In this document: positions 22,354 to 32,147 of the stretch, piece after piece | How positions within the stretch are numbered: position 1 is the first letter of the stretch | Layout of the letters: each line of letters opens with the position of its first letter | NCBI GenBank assembly: GCA_934045075.1 | Contig: OW203727.1 | Location: 14,361,501 to 14,425,500 of the forward strand | DNA: 64,000 nucleotides | Reading direction: 5' to 3' | Origin: Yponomeuta sedellus | Lineage: Eukaryota > Arthropoda > Insecta > Lepidoptera > Yponomeutidae | The notes under the pieces: generated by a model | What the model was told of the DNA's origin: nothing | The model's input: the letters and a program-made list of their open reading frames with translations, nothing else | Database searches by the model: none | Program-made: the position numbers and the translations under genes

Positions 22354-24640
22354 TTTTATCTAAGACCTGATTAAACTTTAAGGAATTTTAGACTAAAAAA
22401 CAACTTACTGAAACTGGATACTGGGTTTTCTCGCAACACTAATAACATACTCGGTTGGCACTTTACACAAAGCATTATGGTAAATTATTAACTCTCGAGT
22501 ATACATTATAAGCGTTCAATATATTGTGTTTAGAAGGTACTTAATTTACGAATGGAAATTTATAGTTTCGTTGTCACCGTAGGTATCCACTAAAATTTCC
22601 TCAAAAACTTAGTTTAAGACATAATATCTGGAGTAATTTTGATTTAGTTATCACCGCTAAGGTTTCCACCAAAATTAATCCGAGCTCCTCACAGAATCGA
22701 CCGCTTATACTGGGCTCAAATGAAGAGTGAATCTAAGTTGAAAGTCTGCATTTCCGCACAAAGAGAGTTCATACAACGATTACGACTACCAAAGCAAACG
22801 TCACTCACCACACAGACCTTACATACGTCAACATTCAAACATTGGTAATGTGTAGTAGTGATGAGAATTTGCAAGCGCAGCACGAGCACAGGTGAGGATT
22901 GTTTTGTTAGCCGGCTATCGCATTGCACGGTTTCGCGATAAAATGCAAACTAATCAAAACACATTAATCTTCTTGTGCGACTGAGAACAACACAAATACC
23001 GTTGACTGCCTGGATGGTCTAGCGGTATCAAGTTAGACTACCAAACCAGAGGTCGTAGGTTAGATTCCTATCGGAGGCCGTCATACTTTCATTTGTACAA
23101 ATGATCTCAGTCTGGGTGTTTTTCCATGTTTATCCTTGTCTGGTTACCATAGCACAGGGTATCCTAGTTTGGGACCAGATCAAGTGATTGTGATGTGTGA
23201 AAGTTATTATTATTATTCCTTAACATTTGAAGCATTAGGGTTTATGACGCAATAGTTCATTATTACTTGTTAGTGATTGTAGTGCTCTATGGTACTGTGG
23301 TGTGGTGATGTGACTTTTCGCTGACTCGCACATATGGGCAGTTCTCGATAAATACGGTATAAATCGTCTCGTATATCATGTTAGGACCTGTAGATGTGCG
23401 AAGCGCTGATTAATTGCTGATGAAAATGTCTAGTCCGGAGGGCCAGGTGGTCCAGAATTAAAGTATACCTAGGGCTGTCACAGTTACATAATAACTTTCA
23501 GTATAAGCAAAGTTTATTTTCTATCATCACGTTATTTATTATTAAAGATACCTACCAGTTTTAATAAGCTATTTATTAGTATGACTACGTATATTGTCTA
23601 TCTATTCTACTACAGGCTAATATTATACGTTTACTCAAATATGTAATTATAGGATAGAAATGGGTTGGAATGAAAATATTAAAATCGATTTCCACAACCA
23701 GACGTGACAAAGGGTCAAGAACGAACTTGTCATAACCTGATTCCGATTTCATGTTTTAGTACTTCATGGCTATCTTACAGGGCCGCGTTTCATACATAAT
23801 ACTAGAATTTATAGTTTATGTACCTACAATTCGATGTAGGTACATTGCGTAGTCGAATCTTCATACTGGTTAATCTGTGAGATAATCGCTATGCAATGTA
23901 TTTTCGAATCGAATTTTCATAGTAAACCATGATTATTATAGTTCTATAAAACAGGCGTTAGTCGTTTAGTTATACTACTAAAATACTATAGTCATACTAC
24001 TAAAAGACTAATAAGTGTGCTTAACTTCCACATATATGTTAGGCAGATGTCCACCGGTCTGTTTATAAGTGTTCTCTGGTGGTCTTCAGATTCTGATAAG
24101 GGCCTGCTGAATCAGAATTTTTGCGGAGTTCTTGTGTGTGGGTAGAATCTGTGACAGTTGTCTAGGGCTGTCACATTTGTGTACATATTTATTTTCCAAT
24201 TCCCGTTGTGTACAAAGTCTCTTTTCACTCAGTCATATCAATGCTTCAAATGCTTCTTCTTTTAAACAGGGTTAGACATGATTTAGTGAAACGTTGTTTT
24301 TTCTAAAACTTAGCTTAACAGCAACTTAGTACTGAGATTGCTTTATGTTAAGTATAGATTACGATTCATACTTTGTTCCGATTTCCCAATTTAAAGAACA
24401 GCAACGTAAGGATAATATTTAAAATTGTAACTATCACCTACAAATATTTATGATGCTTGAGTAAGCATTGTATTTTTTAAGGCAACTGTAAAAGTCTATT
24501 GAACACATTTGTGCGCTTGGTTTTATTAAAAAATATTTTTTACCATGTGAGTTTGACAGCCCTGACTGATATCATGTTCCGACTTGTTTCCATGTGTAAA
24601 GTTGAATATGTGTAGGTAAAATATTGAAACGAAAGCATTT
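22354..24640. other. Polinton left non-coding region
   Basis: No credible coding frame over about 2.3 kb. A tRNA-derived SINE occupies 23004-23218. Two loosely related stretches (near 22565 and 22640, 'gttatcaccg...tttccaccaaaat') suggest short internal repeats. The remainder is AT-rich and unrecognised; it may hold replication or packaging sequence, but nothing shows this. Confidence 0.5.
23004..23218 (+). repeat. tRNA-derived SINE inside the Polinton
   Basis: It starts gactgcctggatggtctagc (A box) with a B-box-like tagattcctatc, then a body (ctggttaccatagcacaggg) and a (att)n tail. Related copies are at 41372-41518, 46024-46158 and 62779-62945 (minus), with a tail-only copy at 59110-59240. 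Confidence 0.75.
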
Positions 24641-24647
24641 TCTCGCC

Positions 24648-24654
24648 TATAAAA
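24648..24654 (+). promoter_or_regulatory. candidate TATA box of the spliced Polinton gene
   Basis: TATAAAA lies about 90 bp upstream of exon 1's end (24744), with arthropod-initiator-like tcaat/tcagt sequences 25-45 bp downstream. Confidence 0.45.
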
Positions 24655-24742
24655 CGTGGTGCATTTGTTTGATCAATTATATTCAGCTTCAGTAACATCA
24701 AGAGATCAACACTCCAGAAGTAATCCAGATCTACATACAAAA

Positions 24743-24744
24743 AT
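24743..24744 (+). CDS. Spliced Polinton gene, exon 1 coding bases (AT of ATG)
   Basis: The exon ends ...caaaaAT before a strong gtgagtaag donor. The exon at 25106 supplies the G, so the start codon itself is split by the intron. Exon 1 is otherwise 5' untranslated. This follows from the frame of exon 2, which has no other start. Confidence 0.55.
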
Positions 24745-25105
24745 GTGAGTAAGTAACCTTCTTTTTTTTATATTTTGTTTCCAAATTGGGACCTCGCTAC
24801 GGACCTGGCCTTTGGCCCGCCGGCTGGTGACAATGAGGACTTCATTATCTTGGCTTCTAATGACTTGGAACACCAAGTCCTCGTCCGACGTGATGTTCCA
24901 CTGTGGGGTGGTCCGGTGGTGACTTGGTGTATCTCGTGTCAATCTTACAATTTTGCCCCTTGTATTGTAGCTATTATACACTGTTAATTATGTACTTGTC
25001 ATTTCTCAGAGTTAATCCAGTAATTAAAGTTTCCTCTCCCATTTCATTACACTTCACCGACTATGCGTATTCAAGCTTTGTTTTCTTATTGCGGTTTTTC
25101 CTCAG

Positions 25106-25219
25106 GTCGGACTCGGAGGTTGAATCGATATACACTGAGCAGCCGCGTGAAAAGAAACAACGTACTGCACCTGCACCTGTGCCTAAGCGCCGAACAACCG
25201 CTGCAGCGGAAAATTCAAA
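25106..25219 (+). CDS. Spliced Polinton gene, exon 2
   Basis: Acceptor tttttcctcag and donor AAA/gtacgtgag. It reads SDSEVESIYTEQPREKK and continues with a Pro/Lys/Arg-rich PAPVPKRR segment: an acidic N-terminus followed by a basic, nuclear-localisation-like patch. 114 nt; the two leftover bases join the G at 25890 to make Lys. Confidence 0.6.
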
Positions 25220-25383
25220 GTACGTGAGTCGTTTTTTTTTATGGGTCATTTTTATATAGGTCTCACTGCAGGGCAAAAGCCTTCTCTCTGAGAGAGACTG
25301 CGTGGCTTTCTTGGCAAGCGTGCTCACTTCCGTGTTGTTTTTATGGTAGTTTATTTTTTCAACGTGTTTTCCTACCAATCTAA

Positions 25384-25550
25384 AACCCGATTTACACTTC
25401 AATAAGTACAGTGGTGAGTTAACTTGCATCGTCGTCGAGTTAAGTTGCTTTTGTCGTTCAAACGCCGTTCAAACTGCAAACGCGACTTAACTCGCCGACG
25501 ATGCAAGTTAACTCACTACTGTACTTATTTAAGTGTGAATCGGGATTAAG
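25384..25550. repeat. fold-back MITE in intron 2 of the spliced Polinton gene
   Basis: The two arms, about 65 bp each (cgatttacacttcaataagt ... and its complement ending gtgtgaatcggg), pair around a short loop rich in gttcaaac. A LINE-type tail (ctcactgcagggcaaaagcc) precedes it at 25261-25310. Confidence 0.7.
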
Positions 25551-25889
25551 GTAGACATGGCAGCAACTGAATAATGATTCAATTATTCATCCAGTCGACC
25601 TATTAGTCAGACTGCTTCTTCTAGCCCTACTTTCATTGTCAATATTGAATAATTGCGTTACAATTGAATGAGTTCATATTTTCTCCAATTGTACCAATTA
25701 TAAAGGTATGGTTTAAGGTATGGTATTTAGTATTGTAAGTAGTGGTATATTATTCAGCGAGAGCGTGACACGATAACCAACACACTGTCTTATTTAATGT
25801 TGACATTAAAACTAAGGGCTATAATATGTTACATCTAACTACAGTTCATGTAGCATTGAAGTCATTTTTTGTTTTTTTCTTGCATGCAG

Positions 25890-26265
25890 GTCTAAAAAGA
25901 AGGTGGTGAAGGGGCGTAAGACCAGCGAGTTCGACCTATTCGGGGTGCTCTCGGATGACGACGATGACGTGTTGGCAACTGCATCTCATCACTCCGTCAC
26001 ATCCTCGCTCACCACAAAGGTCGCTGACGGCTCTCTGCGACGGACTGCACCTCTAGAGGGGGAGTACTTTGTGGAAGTAAAGGTGTATCTCACGCGGGAC
26101 GCTAAGCAGCAGGACCACTGGAAGAAGGCCCAGTTCCTGCTGAAAGCGCAGCTCGACCGTGGGACACCTGCGTGGGACCAGCTCCAGGGCTTCATCCGAC
26201 GCGTGAAACCGCTGTTTAAAGACTCCGAACCCACATTTTATGGTGACGCAGTTAAATATAAGTAA
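25890..26265 (+). CDS. Spliced Polinton gene, exon 3 (unknown, possibly regulatory)
   Basis: Acceptor ttgcatgcag. It continues SKKKVVKGRK, then SEFDLFGVLSDDDDD, and a globular C-terminal part (VEVKVYLTRDAKQQDHWKK ... FYGDAVKYK) ending TAA at 26263-26265. The three exons give 163 residues. I do not recognise the family. Its place before the polymerase, small size, basic patch and acidic run suggest an early nuclear or DNA-associated protein, which is inference. The last exon is copied in tandem 458 bp downstream. Confidence 0.6.
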
Positions 26266-26363
26266 ATCGTCGCTGTAAAATGCCTGTTAGGTGTTTTACT
26301 ATTGTATTATTATGGGTCATAGGTTAGATTAGGTTTTAATTAAAGGCGGGTGGTGTCCGTCTT

Positions 26364-26645
26364 GTGAAGGAGCGTAAGACCAGCGAGTTCGACCTATTCG
26401 GGGTGCTCTCGGACGACGACGACGACGTGTTGGCAACTGCATCTCATCACTCCGTCACATCCTCGCTCACCACAAAGATCGCTGACGGCTCTCTGCGACG
26501 GACTGCACCTCTGGAGGGGGAGTACTTTGTGGAAGTAAAGGTGTATCTCACGCGGGACGCCAAGCAGCAGGACCACTGGAAGAAGGCGCAGTTCCTGCTG
26601 AAAGCGCAGCTCGACAGTGGGACACCTGCGTGGGACCAGCTCTAG
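26364..26645 (+). pseudogene. Tandem copy of exon 3, truncated by a stop
   Basis: 26364-26757 repeats 25906-26299 with over 95% identity by eye. A CAG-to-TAG change ends the frame at 26643-26645, after WDQL, while matching sequence continues past the stop. The upstream splice acceptor is not duplicated (preceding sequence is ggcgggtggtgtccgtcttg), so it is probably not used as an exon. It could instead supply promoter sequence to the polymerase gene that follows. Confidence 0.7.
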
Positions 26646-26801
26646 GGCTTCATCGGACGCGTGAAACCGCTGTTTAAAGACTCCGAACCCACACTTTACG
26701 GTGACGTAGTTAAATATAAGTAAATCGTCGCTGTAAAACGCCTGTTAGGTGTTTTACGTTTGAGTGCTGCGTTTGAGTGTACGTTTCAAATTTGCGTGAT
26801 A

Positions 26802-29800
26802 ATGCCGTACTGTACTGCATGTGTAGTCCAAGTAGAGAAAAAAAACTGGGTGGGTCATGTACGCAGTACTGCTCACAAAGAGAAAAGCAGCGTACCTCTA
26901 AGCGATGGTGTAGTTCTGATTGCGTCTGCTTTTCGAGGTCGTATAGCTACTTATAAGATTCTTGCGACTGATTTAGAGAACTGTTTGCCAGAGACGTTTA
27001 TCACGGAAATCTCCCCCAAAATTGAGAAACTTTTACGGGATTCGCTTGCAAAACATGTAAACGTAAAGGTAAACTTCGAGTTTTTCAGTAACTTCGTTCT
27101 CTTTAAAAACGAAGGTCAAGAGGTAAAATCCTTCTCGACAAAGAATGTTGCATTGCATCGTAACTTTGACTTTGCAAAGCTAATAGGTAAAACGGTAGCC
27201 TGTTTAAAAAAGAAAATAGAAGAGTTTGAAGAGCGTGACAGTGGGTGGACATTTCTCAATAATCTTTTCTTGGAAATAAACATCAACAAGTACGAACCTA
27301 TTTATGGAGCTGCTCGTATCGACTTGCCACCGGTTATTAAAAACAAGAAAGCGTGTCTCAACATGCAAAATAAAGATGACGCTTGTTTCTTGTGGAGTAT
27401 TGTCGCTGCACTTCATACTCCTAAAGGTAGGGCCGATCGTACGTCTTCGTACCCCCATTTTACCAAAGTGCTGAATACTGCTGATTTGAGCCTTCCAGTT
27501 ACTCTAGCGGACGTTAAATCGTTCGAGACCAACAATCCAAACATAAGCGTTAACATATATGCGTTGAAAAATACCAAGGGTATTGTTGGACCCATTTACA
27601 GATCGGAACACAAGTATAGGACGACACGCGTTAATTTGCTGTTATTAGAGAAAGGAAACCGCACTCATTACGTTTTAATTAAAAATCTACCTCGGCTTGT
27701 TCGCAGTCAGATGACTAAACATCATGGTAAATTGTATTTCTGTGAAGACTGTCTCCAATTTCTATCATCCGAGCAAACCCTACAAAACCATTTATGTAGT
27801 GGTGTTGCTACAGTGCTTCCTGGGAAAGGAACTTTTCTTGAATTCAAACACTTTGCTCATAAGCAAGATATGCCTTTTGCTATTTATGCAGACTTTGAAA
27901 CGCTTCTCGTTCCTTATCAAGGATGTCAGCAAAATCCTGATTTGAGTTACACATATAACGCAAAGAAACACGTACCAATTGCATTCGCATACCATGTTGT
28001 TTGCTCATTTGATACTAATTTAAATCGATTTGTTCAGTACCGTGGCTCTGACTGTGCTCAAAAATTTGTTAAACTACTCGTTCGAGAAGTGAAAAGAATA
28101 TACAGTATTGTTAATAAAAACATCCCTATGACATTTACAAGCGAAAATGTAAAAGATTATGCGGAAGCAGATTGTTGTCACATCTGTGATCGTCTAATAT
28201 TTACAGACAAAGTTAGAGATCACTGTCATCTGACAGGTCGTTATCGCGGTGCGGCACATGCATATTGTAACTTGAAATTTCGAGTTCCCAAACTAGTTCC
28301 GATATTTTTTCATAACCTCGCAGGATATGACTGTCATTTGTTCATTAAAGAACTGAGTGACATTTGCGGACCGATAAAAATTATTCCAAAAAACAAAGAG
28401 AACTACATTTCGTTCACGAAGTTTTTTCAAATTTCTGAAGACGAATTTGCTCAAATACGATTCGTTGACTCGTATAAATTTTTGGGCACGAGTTTACAAA
28501 AGTTGGCAAAAGGCTTGCACAAAAATGACTTTACTTATCTTTCGCGTTATTTCCCAGATGAAAATCAGTTTGAGTTACTTACACGCAAAGGGGTGTACCC
28601 CTACGATTATATGACTTGTTGGAAAATGTTTACAGATAAACAACTACCTGATAAGTCGTTGTTCTACAATTCTATGGCTGACGAACACATATCGGACGAA
28701 GAGTATGCGCACGCTCAAAATGTGTGGCAAACTTTCGAAATTGAAAACATGGGCAAATATACAGACCTTTATGTGAAGACTGATGTGCTGTTATTAACAG
28801 ACGTCTTCGAAAACTTCAGGAAGACATGTAAGACGCATTACAACTTAGATCCAGCCTTCTACCTAACTTCTCCAAGTTTGTCATTTGATGCAATGCTTCT
28901 AAAAACGGGGATCCAATTAGAACTTATAGATAACTTGGAAATTATTCGCATGATTCAAAAGGGTATCAGAGGTGGCATTTGCATGTGTTCCAAAAGACAC
29001 TCGCAAGCAAACAATTCATATATGGAGACGTACGATCCAACTAAACGAGACTCATTTTTGGTATACATTGACTGTAACAATTTATACGGATACAGCATGT
29101 GCCAGTCCTTGCCAATTTCGGATTTTAGATTTTTAAGTGAATCTGAAATCGAAAACTTGAATGTTGAAGACATTCCCAATGATGCTCCACAAGGTTACAT
29201 ATTAGAAGTAGACTTATTGTACCCTGATGAGTTACACGATGCGCATAGCGATTACCCATTTTGTGCTGAGAAATTCATTCCTCCTGGAGGTAAGACACCT
29301 AAATTGACTCCGAACTTGTACGATAAATTTTACTACGTGATACATTACGTTCACCTCAAAACATGTCTGGCAAACGGATTGATCCTCGCTAAAGTTCATA
29401 GAGTTATAACATTTCGCCAGAGAGCTTTTTTGAAAGAATACATCGATTTAAACACGGAACTAAGAAAAAAAGCGGTCACTCAGTTCCAGCAAGACCTGTT
29501 CAAGTTAAATAATAACTCTATTTTCGGAAAAACGCTAGAGGATAGTGAAAAACGCGTTAATGTTAAACTTGTTACACAATGGCATGATAAAATAAACAAA
29601 ACAAAAAAACATGATACCGCTGACAAATTGATTGCTCGGTTAAACTTCCATAGCGCAAGCGTATTTTCCGAAAACTTAGTCGCTATTCAAATGAAACCGG
29701 AAAGAGTAATTTTGAACAAACCAATTTATGTGGGTTTTGCAGTGCTGGAGCTGTCTAAGAGTCACATGTATGACTTTCACTATTCGGTAATTAAGCCTAA

Positions 29801-30305
29801 GTATGGAAATCAAGTACAGCTTTGTTACACCGACACTGACAGCTTTGTTTATGAAATTCAAACCGAAGATTTTTATAGAGATATGAAAGAATCCTTGATG
29901 GATTTTTTTGATACAAGCAATTACAAACCTCGAAACCAGTTCGGCCTACCATTGGTAAACAAAAAAGTGCCTGGTTTATTTAAAGATGAATTGGGGGGGA
30001 AAATTTTGACCGAATTCATTGGTTTGCGCTCAAAATTATATTGCATAAAAACCACTGAGCTGGTAATAAAGAAAGCCAAAGGGGTGAAAAAGTGCGTAGT
30101 CCGAGATTTAGCTGCAAGCGATTATCGTGAAGTGTTGCTGAACAATAAACTAGTCAGACGAAAGCAAAATCTTTTCAAGTCTATAAAACACGAAATATTT
30201 ACCCAGTCTGTAAATAAAATTGCTTTGTCTAATACAGACGATAAAAGATGTATAATGCCGGACAAAGTGTCCACTGTAGCCTGGGGGCATAACTCATTAT
30301 TTTAA
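26802..30305 (+). CDS. polB: Protein-primed family B DNA polymerase of the Polinton
   Basis: The frame is open from 26760 (a TTG). I choose the ATG at 26802 because it starts MPYCTAC, giving a C4-C7-H19-H25 zinc finger (1167 aa). Exonuclease motifs: YADFETLL (Asp near 364), HNLAGYDCHLF near 504-514, and YVKTDVLLLTDVF near 657-669. Polymerase motifs: YIDCNNLYGYSM near 754 (A), NNNSIFG near 903 (B), YTDTDS near 1009 (C), and SKLYCIK near 1078. Between the finger and the exonuclease II motif sits an HNH-like Cys/His insert (CHICD ... RDHCHLTGRYRGAAH, about 460-490) common in arthropod Polintons. All catalytic acids are present, so it should replicate the linear element from a protein primer. AATAAA follows at 30485. 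Confidence 0.95.
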   Translation: MPYCTACVVQVEKKNWVGHVRSTAHKEKSSVPLSDGVVLIASAFRGRIATYKILATDLENCLPETFITEISPKIEKLLRDSLAKHVNVKVNFEFFSNFVLFKNEGQEVKSFSTKNVALHRNFDFAKLIGKTVACLKKKIEEFEERDSGWTFLNNLFLEININKYEPIYGAARIDLPPVIKNKKACLNMQNKDDACFLWSIVAALHTPKGRADRTSSYPHFTKVLNTADLSLPVTLADVKSFETNNPNISVNIYALKNTKGIVGPIYRSEHKYRTTRVNLLLLEKGNRTHYVLIKNLPRLVRSQMTKHHGKLYFCEDCLQFLSSEQTLQNHLCSGVATVLPGKGTFLEFKHFAHKQDMPFAIYADFETLLVPYQGCQQNPDLSYTYNAKKHVPIAFAYHVVCSFDTNLNRFVQYRGSDCAQKFVKLLVREVKRIYSIVNKNIPMTFTSENVKDYAEADCCHICDRLIFTDKVRDHCHLTGRYRGAAHAYCNLKFRVPKLVPIFFHNLAGYDCHLFIKELSDICGPIKIIPKNKENYISFTKFFQISEDEFAQIRFVDSYKFLGTSLQKLAKGLHKNDFTYLSRYFPDENQFELLTRKGVYPYDYMTCWKMFTDKQLPDKSLFYNSMADEHISDEEYAHAQNVWQTFEIENMGKYTDLYVKTDVLLLTDVFENFRKTCKTHYNLDPAFYLTSPSLSFDAMLLKTGIQLELIDNLEIIRMIQKGIRGGICMCSKRHSQANNSYMETYDPTKRDSFLVYIDCNNLYGYSMCQSLPISDFRFLSESEIENLNVEDIPNDAPQGYILEVDLLYPDELHDAHSDYPFCAEKFIPPGGKTPKLTPNLYDKFYYVIHYVHLKTCLANGLILAKVHRVITFRQRAFLKEYIDLNTELRKKAVTQFQQDLFKLNNNSIFGKTLEDSEKRVNVKLVTQWHDKINKTKKHDTADKLIARLNFHSASVFSENLVAIQMKPERVILNKPIYVGFAVLELSKSHMYDFHYSVIKPKYGNQVQLCYTDTDSFVYEIQTEDFYRDMKESLMDFFDTSNYKPRNQFGLPLVNKKVPGLFKDELGGKILTEFIGLRSKLYCIKTTELVIKKAKGVKKCVVRDLAASDYREVLLNNKLVRRKQNLFKSIKHEIFTQSVNKIALSNTDDKRCIMPDKVSTVAWGHNSLF

Positions 30306-30484
30306 ATATAACACTTATTGAAATGGTTTAAAGATGACTCTTGTATTAAGTTATACCTATGTAAGTAATTTTAGTATAAGCACATTAAGAAAAAAAACAT
30401 TAAATCTAGTTTTTCTGAATTTTGAATTTGTGTACATTTTAAGATAATATTGTAGATAGACATTTAAATACATACCTACACTAA

Positions 30485-30490
30485 AATAAA
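30485..30490 (+). promoter_or_regulatory. candidate poly(A) signal of polB
   Basis: AATAAA about 180 bp after the polB stop, within actaaaataaacg. Confidence 0.5.
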
Positions 30491-30659
30491 CGTTTTTATC
30501 TGAAACAAATACCTGTGTTCATACTTATTCCATATCCTTGATAGGTTTGATCAAGACCTGACCTGCTCTGGCTGTGTCATCAAATTCTTCATTTCACTTC
30601 CACCTCAAGCAAGACCGAACCTGTCGCAATTGTGTCATCAAGACGTCCTTTGTTTAAAC

Positions 30660-30731
30660 TAACTTTGCGAGCTCGCGCGCATGAAGCGCGCGGGGAGGGG
30701 GACCACCCGCGACGATGTTATGCATCGTCGT
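30660..30731. other. GC-rich hairpin cluster upstream of the second spliced gene
   Basis: A gcgcgc...gcgcgc stem near 30674-30692 and a cgacgatg/catcgtcg stem at 30710-30730 sit in an otherwise AT-rich gap between polB and the 120-aa gene. This could be promoter or replication-control structure; nothing further is visible. Confidence 0.4.
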
Positions 30732-30993
30732 ATAACATTGCATACAGCGGGGAGAGGTAGCTCTGGTTATATTGGTCGGACAACTCTTTCGAATAATGAT
30801 GACTATTGATGACGCAGCTTGACTGAGTCCGTAATTCATTCGCAAGTTAACATCGATAGCATCGAGACGAGTTACTGTGCTGATAAAATATTTTTATTTT
30901 GGTAAGTTGAAACCTGTCTTCTTTGAATAAATATCTAACTTCTTTTTAATTTTGTCGATACTAAAATCTATTATTTATTTTCAGATCACCAAG

Positions 30994-31356
30994 ATGACCT
31001 ACAGCCCGACGATAACGGACCCTTTCTTCTACGGCCAGCATTTACTGACCGGATTCGAGAGCGAGGATGTGGAAGAAGTTGGGGCTCCAGAACCTCCCCC
31101 GCGAAATCCGAACAAGCGAGTGCGGCCTTCCAAGAAAAAGACGCAAAATACAACTTCCTACATTGTGAAGAAATCGCGGCGTAAAGGTTTGCGAATGATA
31201 AAAATCAAAGTGATTGACTTATCCAGTGACAGTGAAGTGGAAACGTCGAATGCGCAGTATATGGTGATGGAACATACCGACGAGATAATGGACATGACCG
31301 AAAATTTACTTGACAGAATGAGTAGGAAGTTAACTAATAATAGTAATGATTACTAA
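30994..31356 (+). CDS. Small spliced Polinton protein with SUMO-interacting-like motif
   Basis: A 5' untranslated exon ends at 30901 (tttg/gtaagttg) and an 83-bp intron ends at tattttcag (30984). The ATG at 30994 is preferred over upstream 30952 because that one lies in the intron. 120 aa: an acidic N-terminus (ESEDVEE), Pro-rich linker, basic patches (KRVRPSKKK and KKSRRKG), then KVIDLSSDSE at 72-81. The last is a textbook SUMO-interacting motif: hydrophobic core plus acidic/phosphorylatable Ser. A helical acidic tail follows. No family recognised. A nuclear regulator of host response or early transcription is inferred. AATAAA lies at 31430. Confidence 0.7.
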   Translation: MTYSPTITDPFFYGQHLLTGFESEDVEEVGAPEPPPRNPNKRVRPSKKKTQNTTSYIVKKSRRKGLRMIKIKVIDLSSDSEVETSNAQYMVMEHTDEIMDMTENLLDRMSRKLTNNSNDY

Positions 31357-31655
31357 AAATGTGAAGAATTATTTTTTCTTTGTATTTCGCTAGGTAACTA
31401 GCATTATGCAATAATTATGTAATACTATAAATAAATTTAACTGTGTCAAATATTATTAATCTTAGTTATAAGTAGAATAAGTGTTACCGATGTTAAAATG
31501 CGAATCATTTAAATATAATATCTTAAACTAAACTGACTTTTGTTTTCTTTTTCTCAGTCAATAAAACAAGAAAATATAAAATTACGTAGTAACACATTTA
31601 TTTTTCATAAAATAATAATTAAATACAAATTCAATGGTAAGAAGTTAATTAAAAA

Positions 31656-32147
31656 TTATATTGACACTGTATTGTCAACACACCATCTTCTTATACATAT
31701 AACATTTTTTAATGCACAGTAATCGTTATGAATCAGACAGTTATATTTACTACATTTATTCGTACAATAATAAGAAATTAAGGTCTTAAGATTAGGTATA
31801 TCCATTTCGCCAACATCCTTTACAATGCTATTCGGACATAGATCCTGAACCCATTTACATTTTTCAACCCCCTTTGCAACTAAAGTTTTACCAGATAGGG
31901 ATGACTTAATCATACTCTTAAATTCTTTATAGCTTATTAATCCTTCACTCCAGTAGATTCCTCGATTTTTCCCGAGCCAAACAACTTGTTTCTTTTCTTC
32001 GTCAGTCAAATGTTTGAAAGGAAATGGAGGTTTTATTAAAAAAACTTCTGTACTTTCACTTGCTGCCGTAGCAAATTCTTTGACAATAAAATTATTTTTG
32101 TAGTCTTTAAAGCCTTGTAAATCTACAAAAATGTATTCCGGATTCAT
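31656..32147 (-). CDS. Unknown 163-aa Polinton protein, possibly DEDD-nuclease-derived
   Basis: Minus-strand frame whose ATG overlaps the stop of the capsid gene (ATGA at 32144-32147), implying co-transcription. It begins YIFVDLQGFKD, then FLIKPPFPF, and ends with a Cys-rich part (YYCTNKCSKYNC, CALKNVICIRRW). The text resembles a frequently seen last gene of arthropod Mavericks. VDLQ, VEKCKW and HNDYCALKN fall roughly where the D-x-E, N-x2-F-D and H-x4-D motifs of DEDDh exonucleases would be, but key acids are replaced (Q, E, N), so activity is doubtful. The four to six Cys could bind zinc. The function is not established. Confidence 0.75.
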   Translation of the reverse strand: MNPEYIFVDLQGFKDYKNNFIVKEFATAASESTEVFLIKPPFPFKHLTDEEKKQVVWLGKNRGIYWSEGLISYKEFKSMIKSSLSGKTLVAKGVEKCKWVQDLCPNSIVKDVGEMDIPNLKTLISYYCTNKCSKYNCLIHNDYCALKNVICIRRWCVDNTVSI

